From Jaminaea rosea (lineage: Eukaryota; Basidiomycota; Exobasidiomycetes; Microstromatales), in assembly GCF_003144245.1 (NCBI RefSeq), contig NW_020289983.1:124001-188000 (forward strand): a stretch of DNA of 64,000 nucleotides, in the 5' to 3' direction. A model generated the notes under the pieces. That model had not been told where the DNA came from. It worked only from the letters and a program-made list of their open reading frames with translations, and did not search any database. The position numbers and the translations under genes are program-made. This document shows, piece by piece, positions 32,203 through 41,919 of this stretch; position 1 is the first letter of the stretch, and each line of letters begins with the position of its first letter.

Positions 32203-33341
32203 CGAAGAAGGGAGCAGGCCAGACGGCAAGGAGAGCCAAAGAGGAGGAGCGATCAAACGCCTCTCTCTTCAGCATCACCCTTTGAGCGGCGACGAGTGGC
32301 ACTGTCGTCGTCGACGTGATCGCCTTTGAAGCTAGTCAGCTGGTCGGAAGGATGGGAAGGATGTCGTGAGATGAGATGAAGGTAGCCGTTGGGAAGCTTA
32401 GAGGACCGAGGACCGGTGGTGCTCAAGGCTCTCAAGCTCATGTCGCCTGCCAGGAAGGAGTCAAGTCGGGCGCAGCCACGCAGTGTGAGCAGCCGCCAGC
32501 CACTTCGCGCCCGCCTCCCCTTCCTCCCTGCTGAGCCAAAACCCGCGCCGCATGACTGCACTCGAATCGACAGCCAGCCAAGAGAGGCAGAGCCGGCCAA
32601 AGCTGCGCCCCGTCCGCGGCACGAGACGAGCGAGGGACGACATCACAGCAGGGTGCAAGCGCGAGTCGAGACGCGAGGACGGCGAGCAGGGAGGAGCAGA
32701 CGACCGGCAAGAAATGGAATTGGCTGGCACCGACGAGCGCGAGAGCAAGAGCAAGAGAGCACGAGATCGAGACGGCCAAAGGAGCACGAGCACGAGCACG
32801 TTACGCACGCAGGGGAGAGCTTGATTTGGGCACTTGTCGACGACTTGGACTTCTCGGCAGCCCTCGTGATCGTCATGGCTGGCCGCAACTTGCAGGAAGA
32901 AGCACAAGATCGTGACGCAGAGATCGAAGGGCGAGCGAATACAACGAATTTGAACACTCGCTACGCTTTCTGCTATGGCTTGCTCTGCCATGTCAGTTTA
33001 AGCCTTCTCACTTTGCTCTGGCTGCAGAGTAGCTACAGGGAACAGCTGCGCGTGCTCACCATAGCCTCGCCTTCATGGCTACTACCACTCACACGACTGG
33101 ATGCGGCGCTGATCTCACTACTGCTAACTGCTTCTTTTGCATCCCTATTTTATTTAGGATACAGATCGAGAAGAGCTCTCAACGGAAGGTGGCACGCCAA
33201 GGAAAACGAAGCAGCCATGGGCAAGACAGCGATGACACCCATTACGCCTGTGGCGCTCTCCCTCTCCCTCTGCTTATCTCTTCTCTTCTGCCCCTCTCGT
33301 AGCCATTGTTCGTCTGTCCACTACAGCTTCGTCTTGCCAGC
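32203..33341. other. Intergenic region with a possible unannotated + strand exon
   Basis: 1139 bp between the start of the disordered-protein gene and the aldolase stop. It must hold the former's promoter. On the + strand it also contains a well-formed intron 3' end (CTAAC at 33124, TTTAG ending at 33157) followed by a short frame; see the separate entry. A + strand frame with hydrophobic stretches covers 32876-33345 but its codon choice is unlike neighbouring genes. Confidence 0.4.
33158..33235 (+). CDS. Candidate terminal exon of an unknown gene
   Basis: Directly after a pyrimidine-rich tract ending TATTTAG, 25 sense codons (DTDREELSTEGGTPRKTKQP, then five more residues) run to TGA. An exact CTAAC branch-point sequence lies 30 bp before the AG. 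The matching 5' exon is not clear: no good GT donor lies within the usual 60-100 bp, the nearest plausible one being GTCAGT near 32991. It could be chance. Confidence 0.25.
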   Translation, partial: DTDREELSTEGGTPRKTKQPWARQR

Positions 33342-34832
33342 TTAGAGCTTACCAGCAGACCCCAGGTCCTGGTAAGCGATGGTGCAGCGCTTAGCCATGG
33401 TCTTCTCACCCTCACGAACCCAAACACGCGGGTCGTAGAACTTCTTGTTGGGGGCGTCGGGGCCCTTCTCCGGGTTACCGACCTGGCTCATGAGGTAGTC
33501 CTTCTTGTTGAGGACAAAGTCACGGATGCCCTCGAGGTAGGCGTACTGGGTGTCGGTGTCGACGTTCATCTTGACGACACCGTACGAGACGGCGTTGGTG
33601 ATGTCCTTCTTCTCCGAACCGGAACCGCCGTGGAAGACAAAGAAGACGGGCTTGTCCTCCTTTGACTTAATCTGCTCCTTGACGAAGTCCTGGTGCTTGC
33701 GGAGCAGTTCTGGGCGCAATTGCACGTTGCCCGGCTTGTACACGCCGTGGACGTTACCGAAGCCAGCAGCGATGGAGAAGTTGGGGGTGATCTCGCTGAA
33801 CTCGCGGTAGATGTCCCAGATGTCCTCGGGCTGAGTGTAGAGCGAGGCGTTGTCGACGTGCTCGTTGTTGACGCCGTCCTCCTCACCGCCGGTGATGCCG
33901 ATCTCCATCTCGAGCCAGATGCCTGCGGGGGCGCGCGAAGAGCGGAGAGATTGTCAGCTATGTCAGTCAGGACGATGTCGCGTCGCTCCGCTTGCTCACC
34001 GATCTTGGCCATGCGGGCGAGGTACTTCTTGCAGGTCTCGATGTTCTCCTCCTTGGGCTCCTCAGACAGGTCGAGCATGTGCGACGAGAAGAGGGGCTCA
34101 CCAGTCTTCTGGTAGTGAGCCTCGTCAGCGTCGAGCATTCCGTCGAACCAGGGGAGGAGCTTCTTGGCGCAGTGGTCAGAGTGGAGGATGACGGGCACGC
34201 CGTAGAGGGGAGCGATGTTGCGGATGTGGTGGGCAGCAGCGACGGCACCGGCGATGGAGGCCTGCTGCTTGTCGTTGGCGACACCCTTGCCGGCGAAGTA
34301 GGCGGCACCACCCTGAGAGACCTGGAGGATGACGGGGCTCTTGGCGTCACGAGCGGCCTCGAGGGCGGCGTTGGCGACCGAGGATGAGCTGGCGGCGAGG
34401 TGATATGTAGAAGGTCAGGCAATGTTTCGATGGCAGGCTGATGGTATTCCGTGCTCGCACTCACGTCACGTTGAAGGCGGGGATTGCAAAGCCATTCTGG
34501 CGAGCGTAGTCGAAGACCTTGTACTGCGGAGGCGAGGGCGAGCGCGAGGGCGAAGGGGAAGGATTAGACAGAAGTCAGCGGCCCGGCGATAGATGCTGCG
34601 TTTCTGGACACAGCGATACGTACAACGTCCTTGCCGGCAACGACGCCAGCGGGAGCAATGTCAATGAGACCTGTACGATAGGAGGGCGACGAAGCAATGC
34701 GGCGGGAAGGACCGGAGCAAGAGGAGGTGGAGGGGCAGCAGCGGCGATGATAGCGAGGCGGGGGTCGGCAAGCACAGAAGACCATCAGCTCGTAGCCTTG
34801 CTATTGCCTCTCTCCAGCTCGCACCCACCCAT
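33342..34832 (-). CDS. FBA1: Class II fructose-bisphosphate aldolase
   Basis: Zinc-dependent glycolytic enzyme splitting fructose 1,6-bisphosphate. Five coding exons: complement of 33342-33922, 34000-34388, 34465-34523, 34624-34670 and 34829-34832, 359 aa, exactly the length of yeast Fba1. The first coding exon holds only ATGG. Introns are 77, 76, 100 and 158 nt; all lie in the 5' 60 percent of the gene. Zinc-site and substrate motifs: HSDHCAKKLLPWFDGML, GITGGEEDGVNNEHVDN, FGNVHGVYKPGNVQLRP and VFHGGSGSEKKDI, VKMNVDTDTQYAYLEGI. Codons are strongly biased to C-ending forms, fitting high expression. The small exons restore the conserved FDYARQNGFAIPAFNVTSSS. Confidence 0.96.
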
Positions 34833-35746
34833 GTTGTTGTTGGTAATGAGCTGATTAGAAAAGGGGAAGCGATGCGATAGTGTTGGATCGATGGGAAGGA
34901 AGAGGAGTTGCTCGTGCGTTGCGTGTGCAGCCAGGGTAGAATATGTTGGGAAGAGTGCGCTGCCTCGGCGGGTTGGCCCGCGCGAAGACAGAGGCGAGAG
35001 ACGTGCCGCCGACGACGCCGCCGCCGCCGCCTGGCCGCCGCCCTGTGTGCGTGCGAGCGGGCGTCTTGTGAGACGTTGGGTGACGACGGGACGGCTGTGC
35101 GACCCAGAGGCAACCAAGGACGCTGCGCTGTGACGCTACCGCTTCAACCTCGCCTTGGCCACTTCTTCTCGTCGCTTGGCTTAGGCGGACGAAGGCGGAC
35201 GAAGGAGCAGTGGCAAGGACTAGATTCGATGGCACAACGACGATGATAGGGCTGCAACTGGCTGTGATAGACGGTTTGAGAGCAGAGATCATGCTCGACA
35301 TCTTCCAGGCAGGGGAGTCGTGTGCAAGATACCGACGGCCGGCCGGCTGGTGAGGACCAATGCACACAGGCTGCGCAACATGATCAATCCACAATGTCTT
35401 CACACTCAAACTGGTAATGGTGGTGGGGTAAGAAAGAAGATTGAATTGATTCGAGCTTGCGCGAAAGCGACAGAAGCAAGAGCCGAAGAGTGAATAAGGA
35501 GGCGATGGGAATGGTTCAGCGACTAGCACTAGGCTGAAGCTGGGTACGGTTGTTGGGTGAGGAATCCAAGCTGGAGGGGCGTGAAGAGATGCAATACTCC
35601 GCCCCTGTAAGAGAGGGAAGAGACGTGTGCACCGGACATCCTTCTAAGGGCACCTGCCCGACGCCCAAGAGAGATTCGAGGAGGGGAGCGAGCGAGACAA
35701 ACGAAGGAGCGAGACCTTGGGGTTGGTTCTTCGAACGCTGCTGCGC
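34833..35746. promoter_or_regulatory. Aldolase promoter region
   Basis: 914 bp upstream of the aldolase start and downstream of the eS10 stop, both on the minus strand. The aldolase leader next to its ATG is A-rich on the minus strand (ACCAACAACAAC directly before the ATG), typical of highly expressed fungal genes. No other gene is supported. Confidence 0.5.
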
Positions 35747-36493
35747 TTACTCGGCGCGAGGGGCACCGCGACCGACACCGGCGAAGCGGGGACGGTACTC
35801 GCCAGAGGGCTGGTCGCCCTTCTTGTCGCCAGCGTCGCGGCGACGGTACTCTCCGCGGTCACCACCCTCGGCACGGTCGCCGCGGGGGGCACGGTAGGCG
35901 CCAGGAGCACCACCGCCAACAGCGCGCTGCGGGCGAGCAGGGCGCTTGTGGGTAGCGGGGACGATCTCGGCGGGGAGGTGAAGGTACTCTCGGAGGTACT
36001 CGAGACCCTCGTTGGTGAGGGTGTAGAAGTACCACTGCCAGCTGAATTGAGTGTGGACGAATCCGCGAGAGGTCAAGCTGCGGGTGCGAGAGAAGAGGGA
36101 TCGAGGGTGTGAGCGGACTGATCTTTCGTATGCTGTCATCACGCTCGCACGCACCTCTGCATAGCCTTGACGACGTAGAGGTTGCGAATCTGGAGCTCCT
36201 GGTGGACAGACTCGAAGTTCTTCTCGGCGACGAGGACACCCTCCTTGAAGAGGGCGGCGTAGATTGCCTTGCGGTCAGCCTTGGGGATGATCACTGTGGG
36301 TGGGGAGTGAGAGAGATAGAGCAGGTCAGCTACTGAAGCTTGGAGTAGCATGGGTCACGCGTCCATCATCGGTCGAGGAGTGCTGCAGCATCATCTCTCC
36401 CTTCCTTCAGCCAGGCCTGCATTCACGCCAGCAGCTTCTCAAACTTGCACCATCCGTCCTTCCTTCCTTTGAACATCTCGCACTATACTCACT
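35747..36493 (-). CDS. RPS10: Small-subunit ribosomal protein eS10
   Basis: Component of the 40S beak near the mRNA entry. Coding exons are complement of 35747-36077 and 36155-36293 plus a single coding base at 36493, 156 aa. The start codon is split: exon 1 ends in A (CATCAAGA|GTGAGT) and exon 2 begins TG after CCACAG, across a 199-nt intron. The resulting [20 protein letters not shown] aligns residue for residue with human [20 protein letters not shown]. The second intron is 77 nt (GTGCGT donor) and restores [12 protein letters not shown]. The core [20 protein letters not shown] and EIVPATHKR are diagnostic. The C-terminal tail is Gly/Arg-rich. No ATG lies in the A-rich leader before the split codon. 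It is divergent to RPS6. Confidence 0.93.
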
Positions 36494-36877
36494 CTTGATG
36501 TGTTTGTTTTTTGTTGTTGAAGGGGGGGCCGGTGACTGGATTCCTAAGAGGAACAAGAAGGTGCGACCCGGCGTCTCGCAGCGACTTTGGTGTGGAATCG
36601 CTGAGTGGGCGGAAGAGGGATGGACAGGCCAGTCGACGGATCCGAATCCTGCGGACCGCGGCGGAGCGACTTGAAGCAAACCGTCCAAGGGCGGGCAGGC
36701 GGCAGCCAGGCTCACGGGGCGGGCGAGGACGAGAGCCTTGGAGCTGGGCGGACGAGCGGGCGGACGCGCTGGGCTTGGACGACGAGCGACGGCGAGGGCC
36801 AGCCTTCGAATGAGTCGAGAGATTCTCAATCACCTTCATCATCATCACCATCGTCCCCCTTCCCCTACGCCGACTTC
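36494..36877. promoter_or_regulatory. Shared divergent promoter of RPS10 and RPS6
   Basis: Between the inferred eS10 leader (A-rich, 36493 to about 36525) and the inferred first, noncoding exon of RPS6 that ends at 36877. It should hold both core promoters. I see no TATA box; a T-run on the + strand at 36505-36513 is the eS10 leader read in reverse. Confidence 0.5.
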
Positions 36878-37301
36878 GTAAGTGTCTACGCACAAGCGTC
36901 ACATCATCATCGTCATCATCTGTTTTGCAAGGGAGCAGACAGAATTGCGTCTACATGCGCAATGCTCCTCGCAGAGGGATAGGAAGGAGGGGAAATAAGG
37001 GAGGAAGGACTGGTGGGCAGGCGCATACACAGCGAAGCAATGTCGTCTACGCCTTGATGAAGAGAATAGAAGGACGGCCTCATTCGAGGGAGATCAGGAT
37101 GATAGAAGGGCAGGCACGAGGGAAAGGGAGATGAGAGCAGACCTCGCAGCCACTTGGCAGCCGGTGGGACACGCCAGCATAGGTTCGCTCATATGCTGGA
37201 GTTCTTCGCCCACCTCTCGATGTGTTGTGCTTCATGACCCTTTGCACAACGTTGAGCCGTATAGCTGACACGATTCACCCCCTCTCTTCCTCACCGCACA
37301 G
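36878..37301 (+). other. Probable 5'-UTR intron of RPS6
   Basis: A GTAAGT donor follows CCGACTTC at 36877. The acceptor CCGCACAG ends at 37301, only four bases before the RPS6 ATG, with a CTGAC branch-like sequence near 37265 and a CT-rich tract between. The 424-nt length would be unusual here for a coding intron but common for leader introns of ribosomal genes. Confidence 0.55.
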
Positions 37302-37305
37302 CATC

Positions 37306-38031
37306 ATGAAGCTCAACTTCGCCAACCCCGCTACGGGCGCTCAGAAGAGCTTCTCCATCGACGACGACCTCAAGACCCGCGTCTTCTGGGAGAAGCGCAT
37401 GGGTCAGGATGTCGCCATTGACCAGCTCGGTGACGAGTTCAAGGGCTACGTCGTCCGCATCGGCGGTGGTAACGACAAGCAGGGTTTCCCCATGAAGCAG
37501 GGTGTCCTCCTCCCCAACCGTGTCCGCCTCCTCCTCGGCGAGGGCCAGTCGTGCTACCGTCAGCGCCGCACTGGTGAGCGCCGCAGGAAGTCGGTTCGTG
37601 GCTGCATCGTCGGCTCGGACATCCAGGCTCTCCACCTCATCGTCGTCAAGCAGGGCGACAACGAGATCCCCGGCCTCACCGACGCCGCGTCCACCGTCGA
37701 CAAGCGCCTTGGTCCCAAGCGTGCCAACCACATCCGCAAGTTCTTCAACCTGTCCAAGAAGGACGACGTCCGTCAATTCGTCATCCGTCGTGAGGTCACC
37801 TCCAAGAAGGAGGGTGCCAAGCCTTACACCAAGGCCCCCAAGATCCAGCGTCTCATCACTGGTCAGCGTCTCCAGCGCAAGAGGCACCTGCGCTCGCTCA
37901 AGAAGAGGAAGACCGAGGCACAGAGGGAGCAGAAGGCAGAGTACGACCAGATTCTCGCCAAGCGCACCGAGGAGAAGAAGCAGCGCTCGTCGGCCGCCCG
38001 TGCCGCCCGCGCCGCCGCCCGCAAGGCTTAA
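37306..38031 (+). CDS. RPS6: Small-subunit ribosomal protein eS6
   Basis: 40S protein and classic target of TOR/S6-kinase signalling. The coding region is uninterrupted, 241 aa, starting [16 protein letters not shown]. Family blocks are [71 protein letters not shown] and [19 protein letters not shown]. Codons are strongly biased to C-ending forms, matching high expression. The C-terminus ([20 protein letters not shown]) has a single RSS pair where other fungi carry the phosphorylated Ser pair. The transcript probably has a long leader intron (36878-37301). It is divergent to RPS10. Confidence 0.96.
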   Translation: MKLNFANPATGAQKSFSIDDDLKTRVFWEKRMGQDVAIDQLGDEFKGYVVRIGGGNDKQGFPMKQGVLLPNRVRLLLGEGQSCYRQRRTGERRRKSVRGCIVGSDIQALHLIVVKQGDNEIPGLTDAASTVDKRLGPKRANHIRKFFNLSKKDDVRQFVIRREVTSKKEGAKPYTKAPKIQRLITGQRLQRKRHLRSLKKRKTEAQREQKAEYDQILAKRTEEKKQRSSAARAARAAARKA

Positions 38032-39076
38032 GGAGGATTTCGAGTTAACGGGGGTCCCTAGCATCATCGCAACGTCGGCGGCTAGAGGCAAAAGGGTTGG
38101 AGCCTGGCCTTGATGTACTGTCGTCGACGAACGTGGTGGCACCGGGACTGATGCAGCGAGGGAGCACGCCTCTTTCTCTAGTCGTTGGTCCACATCCCCT
38201 CTTGTCCCTCCCCCTTGTCCTTGATTTGATCATCACCTTGTAACACTTTTCTCTCCGTCAGCTCATCACCGTGAGCTACGACCACGCACGCCATCTTCAT
38301 CATAAAACCAGGCTCAATCAGAATTGTCGACACAATGCTGCCGTGTGAATGAGCGTGCGATCTGAGATGGCCAGAGATGCAACGGCCGATAGTGAGGCAA
38401 AGCAATGAAAGTGTCTTCAAGCCACCAACTGCCAGGGCTGGCTAACGGGGCGGTCAGTCTTGCGAGGCGGGACCCTCGGGCGAATAATCTGAGCACGTAG
38501 CCCTGCCCTTAGCTCAACGAAGCCGCCAAGTCGCCACACCTAGGAGTAGGAGTATGATGATGCGTTCATGACGACGAGAGTGGACGAAGCGGGCCACTTT
38601 ACGCTTCGCCGCTACCCATTAAGCCGCGACGCTTGCGTGAATGAAGTGAATCTGGTCCGCTCACTTGCCCTCACTCGCTCAAGGTTCGGCAGACGAGGCG
38701 AGGCGGGGCCAGAGAAGTCAGGGCAGGACGCTCTTTGCGTCGAAGCAGCTGGCTTAACTTTGGACTCGCAGTCCGCGGGTTCGTTGAGGCGCCGCGCCTG
38801 CTCGTGCCTTGCTCTCTCTCCTATTCACGGACCGCCGCCCAGTCTTCCGGAAACGGTCTTTCACTAGCGCTCGCTCCTCGACGTCATGAGTAGCCGGGGG
38901 GAAAGGGCCGTACCAATCATCGGGCGTGCTTTGGAGCACTTCGTGCTTTGTGATCCATCCATTTAACCATCTCTGCTCTCCATTCATCCATCAATCAACA
39001 CTCTGCCCTGTTGAGGTCGATACCTCCTTGACTGACTACCCTCCATCGATACCACCTCCACCCCTCCGCGTTCGGC
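38032..39076. promoter_or_regulatory. Intergenic region upstream of the WS/DGAT-like gene
   Basis: 1045 bp between two + strand genes. No supported gene. The last 150 bp before the acyltransferase ATG are C/T-rich (CATCCATCCATT-like motifs near 38952-38995), as in fungal leaders. Confidence 0.4.
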
Positions 39077-41728
39077 ATGTCCAAACCCATTCACAATCGA
39101 GGAAGCGCAGCAGAGCAAGGAGCCGCCATCCGCCGCCAATTCGAAGGCCAACAGCAAAAGCGCTTCTCCTCCCAGATCCAGACGGATCGTCTGCACCATC
39201 GCGAGACTCCACCACCGGCCAGCGACGATGCATCCGCGGTAAGGAGGTCGTCCACTCGCAGAAAGAGGAGGACCCACAAGCCGGCTGGGGACGAGGAGTC
39301 AGTAGGGGCAACATCCGCTGAGGAGAGCCGCTACCGTGACTCGCTGCGCAACAACAGGGATAGCATCCGGAAGACGAGCACGATCGCGAATGAGCCGCCT
39401 CCGCCATCCCGAGCTGCAGTCACTGACAAGCCAAGGGAGGAAGAGCCGGAGACGCAGCGTAGCAAGAGGGGGTCGAGGGCACTGAGGAAGAAGGAGACAG
39501 AGGCTGATGTGGCTGCTGCGCCCGTCGCTGCTGTCCCTCCTGCTTCAAGGAGGGGAAGGGATCCAGAGAAGGCGGCCGCCGCTGACGAGGAGCCCGCTGA
39601 CGAAGAGCCAGCGGAGCCTGCTGACCCGGAGCATGACTCCAAAGCCAAGGAAGCAGCGGGCGCAGGTGGCCTCATGGCTGCTCTTGGCCTCGGAGGCTGG
39701 GGAGCCAAGAAGGCTCAGGACGATGCTGAGCCTGCAAAAAAAGAGAAGCAGCCCACGGAGAAGGTCGTTGAGAAGCCGGCGAAGCGCAGCAAGTCGAAGA
39801 AAGAGAAGTCCAAGCCCGTGGCGGCTGTTCCAATTGGCAGCGAAGGGCGACGTCGCAACTACGCCAAAAAGGACAAGGCCGCAGCTGCCGCGCCTGTCTA
39901 CGATGGGGATGGGCAGCCGAGCGAATCTGCTGCAGAGCCTGTCGAGCAGGAAGAGGACGAGGAAGACGAGGAGGACGAGAGTCACGCTGGAACCGGAGCC
40001 CTCGCTGCTGGTGGAGCTGCCGCTGCCGCTGGAGCTGGAGGCGCTGCTGCAGCATCTCACGGCGAGCGCAAGTCGGTCCCCCTCGAGAAGAAGGGCCGCA
40101 TCTACTCCCTCACCGGTATCGACAATCTCGCACTCATGCTCGAGGATGCTGGCTACCAAACGGCATGCTTCAGCGTCTACCTCTTCAAGACGAAGCTCGA
40201 TTATGATACGGTGCTCAACTTCTTCGAGAAGCTGGCTGAGGCGTACCCGAAGTATCGCTACGTCTGTGAGCTCAACCCGAGTGACGCGACAAAGAAGGAT
40301 AAGGCAGCTCGCAAGGGTCAGGCAACTTCCACCTCGTCCACCTCGTCCTCCTCGCCCAACCCAGGCCGCAAGACAGGCTACTCCAAGAGTCTCAAAGCCG
40401 GTGGCAATTTCCGCCCAGCCAAGTGGCGCGTTGATGAGACTTTCGACGTAGCGCAGAACATTCGCGTCGTCAAGGCGCAGAACGACGGCAGCGACGACGA
40501 CCTTTACGACGTGTGCGGCGACTGTCTCGGCACCCACTTCGACTTCAATAAGCCCCTTTGGGAGGCCACGGTCGTGCACGGCCTGCATACGTCCGGAGGC
40601 GCCCGTTCGGCGCTGATGATCAAGATCCACCATGCATTCTCCGATGGGCAAGGCATGATCCAGTCGTACCACTCGGCCATCGAGGCCATGTCTACTGGCG
40701 TGACGGTGGAGAGTAAACAAGCGGAGATCGACTCGCAGGTGGCCCGCGCCAGCGCCAAGCAGAAGAAGACGACAGAAGAGCAAGTCCGCGAGAAGTCCGA
40801 TGGCGAGGAGCAGGAGAAGAAGATTGGCTCGCGCAATGTCAAGCCCACGGTGGGTGGGACTATCTCCCACTCGTGGCACACGGTGCGCGGCCTCTACTTC
40901 CGCAAGCGAAAGGCATTCACCTACCCGGATTCTGCAGGCAAAGACGCCGTACGTCGCTATGGCGCTCAGCTGGGCAAGAATGAGCGACCCTCGACCCGCC
41001 TCTACGCTCACTCGGACGGCATCTCCATGTCGGACATCAAGCTCATCCGACAAGCCTTCTCGACGGACAAGGTCAATCTGTCACTCAACGACGTTGCCTG
41101 CGCTCTGCTCAGTCGTGCGCTGCGTATCGCTGCGGAGACCATGGCCTCCAAGCATGGTCAGAAGGTCTCGGACAAGCGCATCGCCGTCTTCATTCCCATC
41201 TCCAAGCGACCAAAAGGCGACTGGAGCCTAGCCAATTACACGACAGGTGCCATCGCCTGGTTCCGCTTCCACGAGCCGTCTAGGTATGGCTTCGAGTCAT
41301 TGCTGATGCAGGTGAATCGCGAGATGAACAGGATCAAGCGCTCCAAGCTCCCCGGGATCTGGTACGACGTCTTTGGTGCATTTGCGAAGAGACGATTCTT
41401 CATGATGCCCAACTACCCGATCGCGAGGCAGATCTTCCAGTCAGCGTACAGAGAGTACAACGTCTTCACCAACGTGCCCGGACCCCCCAAGCCAGTCAGC
41501 TTCGGCAAGCACGAGGCCTTCTCGTATCACGTTCTACCGCCTTCGTCGCCAGGCAAATCCACTCTCGCGATGGGCGCCATCTCTTACGCGGGAGAGTTCA
41601 GCTTGGCCGTCTCGTGCGATGGGGTGAGGGAGTTCAAGGAGGGGAATCTGCCGGAGACCATCTGCCAGGCCTTTCAGCAGGCGTCGCAGGAGCTGGTCAG
41701 GGTGGCAAAGGAGAAGATGGACGCGTAA
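39077..41728 (+). CDS. WS/DGAT-type acyltransferase with disordered N-terminal half
   Basis: Single exon, 883 aa. Residues from about 335 on belong to the wax-ester synthase/diacylglycerol acyltransferase superfamily: the catalytic motif is H518-H519-A-F-S-D523-G (KIHHAFSDGQGMIQSYHSAI), and the C-terminal domain has DKVNLSLNDVACALLSRALR, NYTTGAIAWFRFHEP, FTNVPGPPKPVSFG and MGAISYAGEFSLAVSCDGV. Enzymes of this family transfer fatty acyl groups from acyl-CoA to alcohols or diacylglycerol. The first 330 residues are disordered: Lys/Glu/Ala-rich with repeated RRS and KKE clusters and an Ala/Gly run (GAAAAAGAGGAAAA), unlike bacterial relatives of about 460 aa. Basic patches could bind membranes. 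It forms a lipid-metabolism block with the phospholipase and elongase downstream. Confidence 0.82.
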   Translation: MSKPIHNRGSAAEQGAAIRRQFEGQQQKRFSSQIQTDRLHHRETPPPASDDASAVRRSSTRRKRRTHKPAGDEESVGATSAEESRYRDSLRNNRDSIRKTSTIANEPPPPSRAAVTDKPREEEPETQRSKRGSRALRKKETEADVAAAPVAAVPPASRRGRDPEKAAAADEEPADEEPAEPADPEHDSKAKEAAGAGGLMAALGLGGWGAKKAQDDAEPAKKEKQPTEKVVEKPAKRSKSKKEKSKPVAAVPIGSEGRRRNYAKKDKAAAAAPVYDGDGQPSESAAEPVEQEEDEEDEEDESHAGTGALAAGGAAAAAGAGGAAAASHGERKSVPLEKKGRIYSLTGIDNLALMLEDAGYQTACFSVYLFKTKLDYDTVLNFFEKLAEAYPKYRYVCELNPSDATKKDKAARKGQATSTSSTSSSSPNPGRKTGYSKSLKAGGNFRPAKWRVDETFDVAQNIRVVKAQNDGSDDDLYDVCGDCLGTHFDFNKPLWEATVVHGLHTSGGARSALMIKIHHAFSDGQGMIQSYHSAIEAMSTGVTVESKQAEIDSQVARASAKQKKTTEEQVREKSDGEEQEKKIGSRNVKPTVGGTISHSWHTVRGLYFRKRKAFTYPDSAGKDAVRRYGAQLGKNERPSTRLYAHSDGISMSDIKLIRQAFSTDKVNLSLNDVACALLSRALRIAAETMASKHGQKVSDKRIAVFIPISKRPKGDWSLANYTTGAIAWFRFHEPSRYGFESLLMQVNREMNRIKRSKLPGIWYDVFGAFAKRRFFMMPNYPIARQIFQSAYREYNVFTNVPGPPKPVSFGKHEAFSYHVLPPSSPGKSTLAMGAISYAGEFSLAVSCDGVREFKEGNLPETICQAFQQASQELVRVAKEKMDA

Positions 41729-41919
41729 GCGCGCGTGAGTATGTCACAGTCGGGTTCAGTACCATACAGATCACCACCACTTTCTTTTGGACCGTTTCCT
41801 CCCACTACTGTCGCTTCTCGGCAACCGCGATTGAAGGACAGCATCACACTCTTTACTTCATTGTCTCTGTTGCTCAATTAAATGATCTGGTATACCACGT
41901 CTTCCGCTCTGCCTTGCCT

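Noticed and set aside
32389-33345. Plus-strand frame of about 318 codons upstream of the disordered-protein gene
   Set aside because: Begins without ATG, first 130 codons are Arg/Ser noise and codon choice is unlike real genes here. Only its end region is kept as a weak candidate exon in another frame.
37291-38193. 300-codon minus-strand frame opposite eS6
   Set aside because: Exact antisense shadow of a strongly biased ribosomal gene.
39545-41053. Long open frame (about 500 codons) on the minus strand opposite the WS/DGAT gene
   Set aside because: It mirrors a highly conserved coding region; GC-rich codon usage leaves the opposite strand open. No family features.
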